Below, one piece after another: positions 63,018 through 64,000 of a stretch of 64,000 bases of DNA (position 1 is its first letter; every line of letters starts with the position of its first letter). The stretch is from contig CBDANK010000004.1 of NCBI GenBank assembly GCA_965197565.1, positions 248,001 through 312,000 on the forward strand. Direction: 5' to 3'. The stretch is from G963667675 sp965197565. Its GTDB lineage: Bacteria; Chloroflexota; Dehalococcoidia; Lucifugimonadales; UBA3495. Below the pieces are notes generated by a model. The model was not told the DNA's origin. It did no database searches and saw only the letters and a program-made list of their open reading frames with translations. A program made the position numbers and the translations under genes.

Positions 63018-64000
63018 CGGTCCACCTCGCCCAAAACTATGTCCAAAGAACCCAACACGACCACGGCGTCCGCTATCCAGATGCCCGTAAGCAATTGCTT
63101 GATGGCGGAGAGATTGCAAAAAGAAGGGGGGCGGATTTTCACCCGGTAAGGCTTATCGGTCCCATCGCTGACTAGATAAACTCCGATTTCGCCTCGGGGG
63201 TTTTCCGACCGCACGTACACCTCGCCCTTGGGAGGACGGATCAACCGGCGTCCCAGGGATGAAACGACGTTCCCTTGAGGCATCTGGTCCAATGCCTGTT
63301 CGACAATGCGCAGCGACTCGTACATTTCTTGGACCCGGACGTAATGGCGGTCCCAACTGTCGCCGTCCAGTCCCACCGGCACGTCGAAGTCGAAGCGGTC
63401 GTAGACGGAATAAGGCTGGACCTTGCGCAGGTCATAGTTGACGCCGCAGGCCCGCAGGCAGGGGCCGGTGAGCCCAAAGTCAATGGCGTCCTCGGCAGAG
63501 ATGACGCCGACATCCTTAAGCCGGGCCAAGAATATTTCGTTGAAGGTCAAGAGGCGGTCGGACTCCTCCACGTCTTCCCGGATCAGCGGCAAGAGGTCTC
63601 TTACCATTTGCTCGAAATTTTCAGGCAGGTCCTCCTTCAGCCCGCCGATGCGGAAGTAATTATGCATCATACGAGCGCCGGAGACCGCCTCGAACACCGT
63701 CTGGATGCGCTCTCTTCCTCGGAAGCAGAACATCGAGGGGGTCATGGCTCCGGCGTCCAGACCGATGGTGGCGACGAACAATAAGTGACTGGCTATTCGG
63801 TTCAACTCGCAAAGAATGACCCGGGCGTACTCGGCCCGTTCCGGCACCTCCAGCCCCATCAGCTTTTCCACGGCCCGGCAATAGGCGTGTTCATTGTTGA
63901 AATTGGCGATGTAGTCTATCCGGTCAAAGAGGGTGATCACTTGGTTATACTGTTCACCCTCGCACAGTTTTTCCGAACCCCGGTGGAGGTAGCCGATGTG
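63014..64000 (-). CDS. nuoD: NADH-quinone oxidoreductase subunit D (5' end outside window)
   Basis: C-terminal 328 codons of the 49-kDa quinone-site subunit. HIGYLHRGSEKLCE, at the very edge, is the standard nuoD motif near residue 60; TLFDRIDYIANFNNEHAYC, SCVNYDLRKVQPYS-like NYDLRKVQPY and the C-terminal GDIVLGEVDR are all present. Reads off the right edge in frame (64000 is the first base of a codon). nuoC, nuoB and nuoA are expected beyond it. It runs straight into nuoH, so nuoE, nuoF and nuoG are not inserted here. Confidence 0.96.
   Translation of the reverse strand, partial: HIGYLHRGSEKLCEGEQYNQVITLFDRIDYIANFNNEHAYCRAVEKLMGLEVPERAEYARVILCELNRIASHLLFVATIGLDAGAMTPSMFCFRGRERIQTVFEAVSGARMMHNYFRIGGLKEDLPENFEQMVRDLLPLIREDVEESDRLLTFNEIFLARLKDVGVISAEDAIDFGLTGPCLRACGVNYDLRKVQPYSVYDRFDFDVPVGLDGDSWDRHYVRVQEMYESLRIVEQALDQMPQGNVVSSLGRRLIRPPKGEVYVRSENPRGEIGVYLVSDGTDKPYRVKIRPPSFCNLSAIKQLLTGIWIADAVVVLGSLDIVLGEVDR

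Overview
This window most likely comes from a free-living member of the Chloroflexota, probably Dehalococcoidia or SAR202-like. That is an inference from gene content; there is no rRNA marker here. The supports are: several LLM-class flavin/F420-type oxidoreductases, amidohydrolases and alpha/beta hydrolases; a stand-alone molybdenum hydroxylase; a very large glycosyltransferase fused to a DUF2298/YYY membrane protein; bacterial leuS, gap and eno; and a complex I operon in which nuoH directly follows nuoD. No tRNA, rRNA or CRISPR array was seen.

0-11.8 kb is accessory DNA. An IS110 element runs off the left edge and abuts the 3' half of a Rad50/SMC-like zinc-hook ATPase, which overlaps a small protein with a PD-(D/E)XK-like motif. 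Next come a small membrane protein, a scrap of HsdR, a spermidine-synthase-like protein and an unrecognised helical protein. Part of this stretch is bracketed by a ~96 bp direct repeat. A frameshifted NHL propeller, an epimerase and half a DUF1989 gene lead into a decayed integrative element (small DNA-binding-like protein, AlpA, frameshifted tyrosine integrase with a long C-terminal extension) and an IS5/IS427 remnant.

12-37.7 kb is catabolic: D-aminoacylase, two-domain amidohydrolase, a second IS110, LLM oxidoreductase, alpha/beta hydrolase, SDR, Mo-hydroxylase, an M14-like/GH105 fusion, a metallo-beta-lactamase-fold lactonase with a small partner, a Rieske oxygenase, LLM oxidoreductase, ferritin-like protein, DUF1989 followed by a ZU5/PD40 exported protein, a hydantoinase, two alpha/beta hydrolases and a tandem pair of near-identical LLM enzymes. 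Intergenic gaps carry dispersed inverted repeats.

37.7-64 kb is housekeeping: cobI and leuS; a plus-strand trkH-trkA-usp-trkA-trkA-pheA operon for potassium uptake and phenylalanine synthesis; the DUF2298 giant; gap; a DUF4328 protein; eno; a LOG-like protein; and nuoN-M-L-K-J-I-H-D on the minus strand, with nuoD cut by the right edge. The nuo genes build the membrane arm plus the NuoI/NuoD link. NuoE, NuoF and NuoG are not between D and H.
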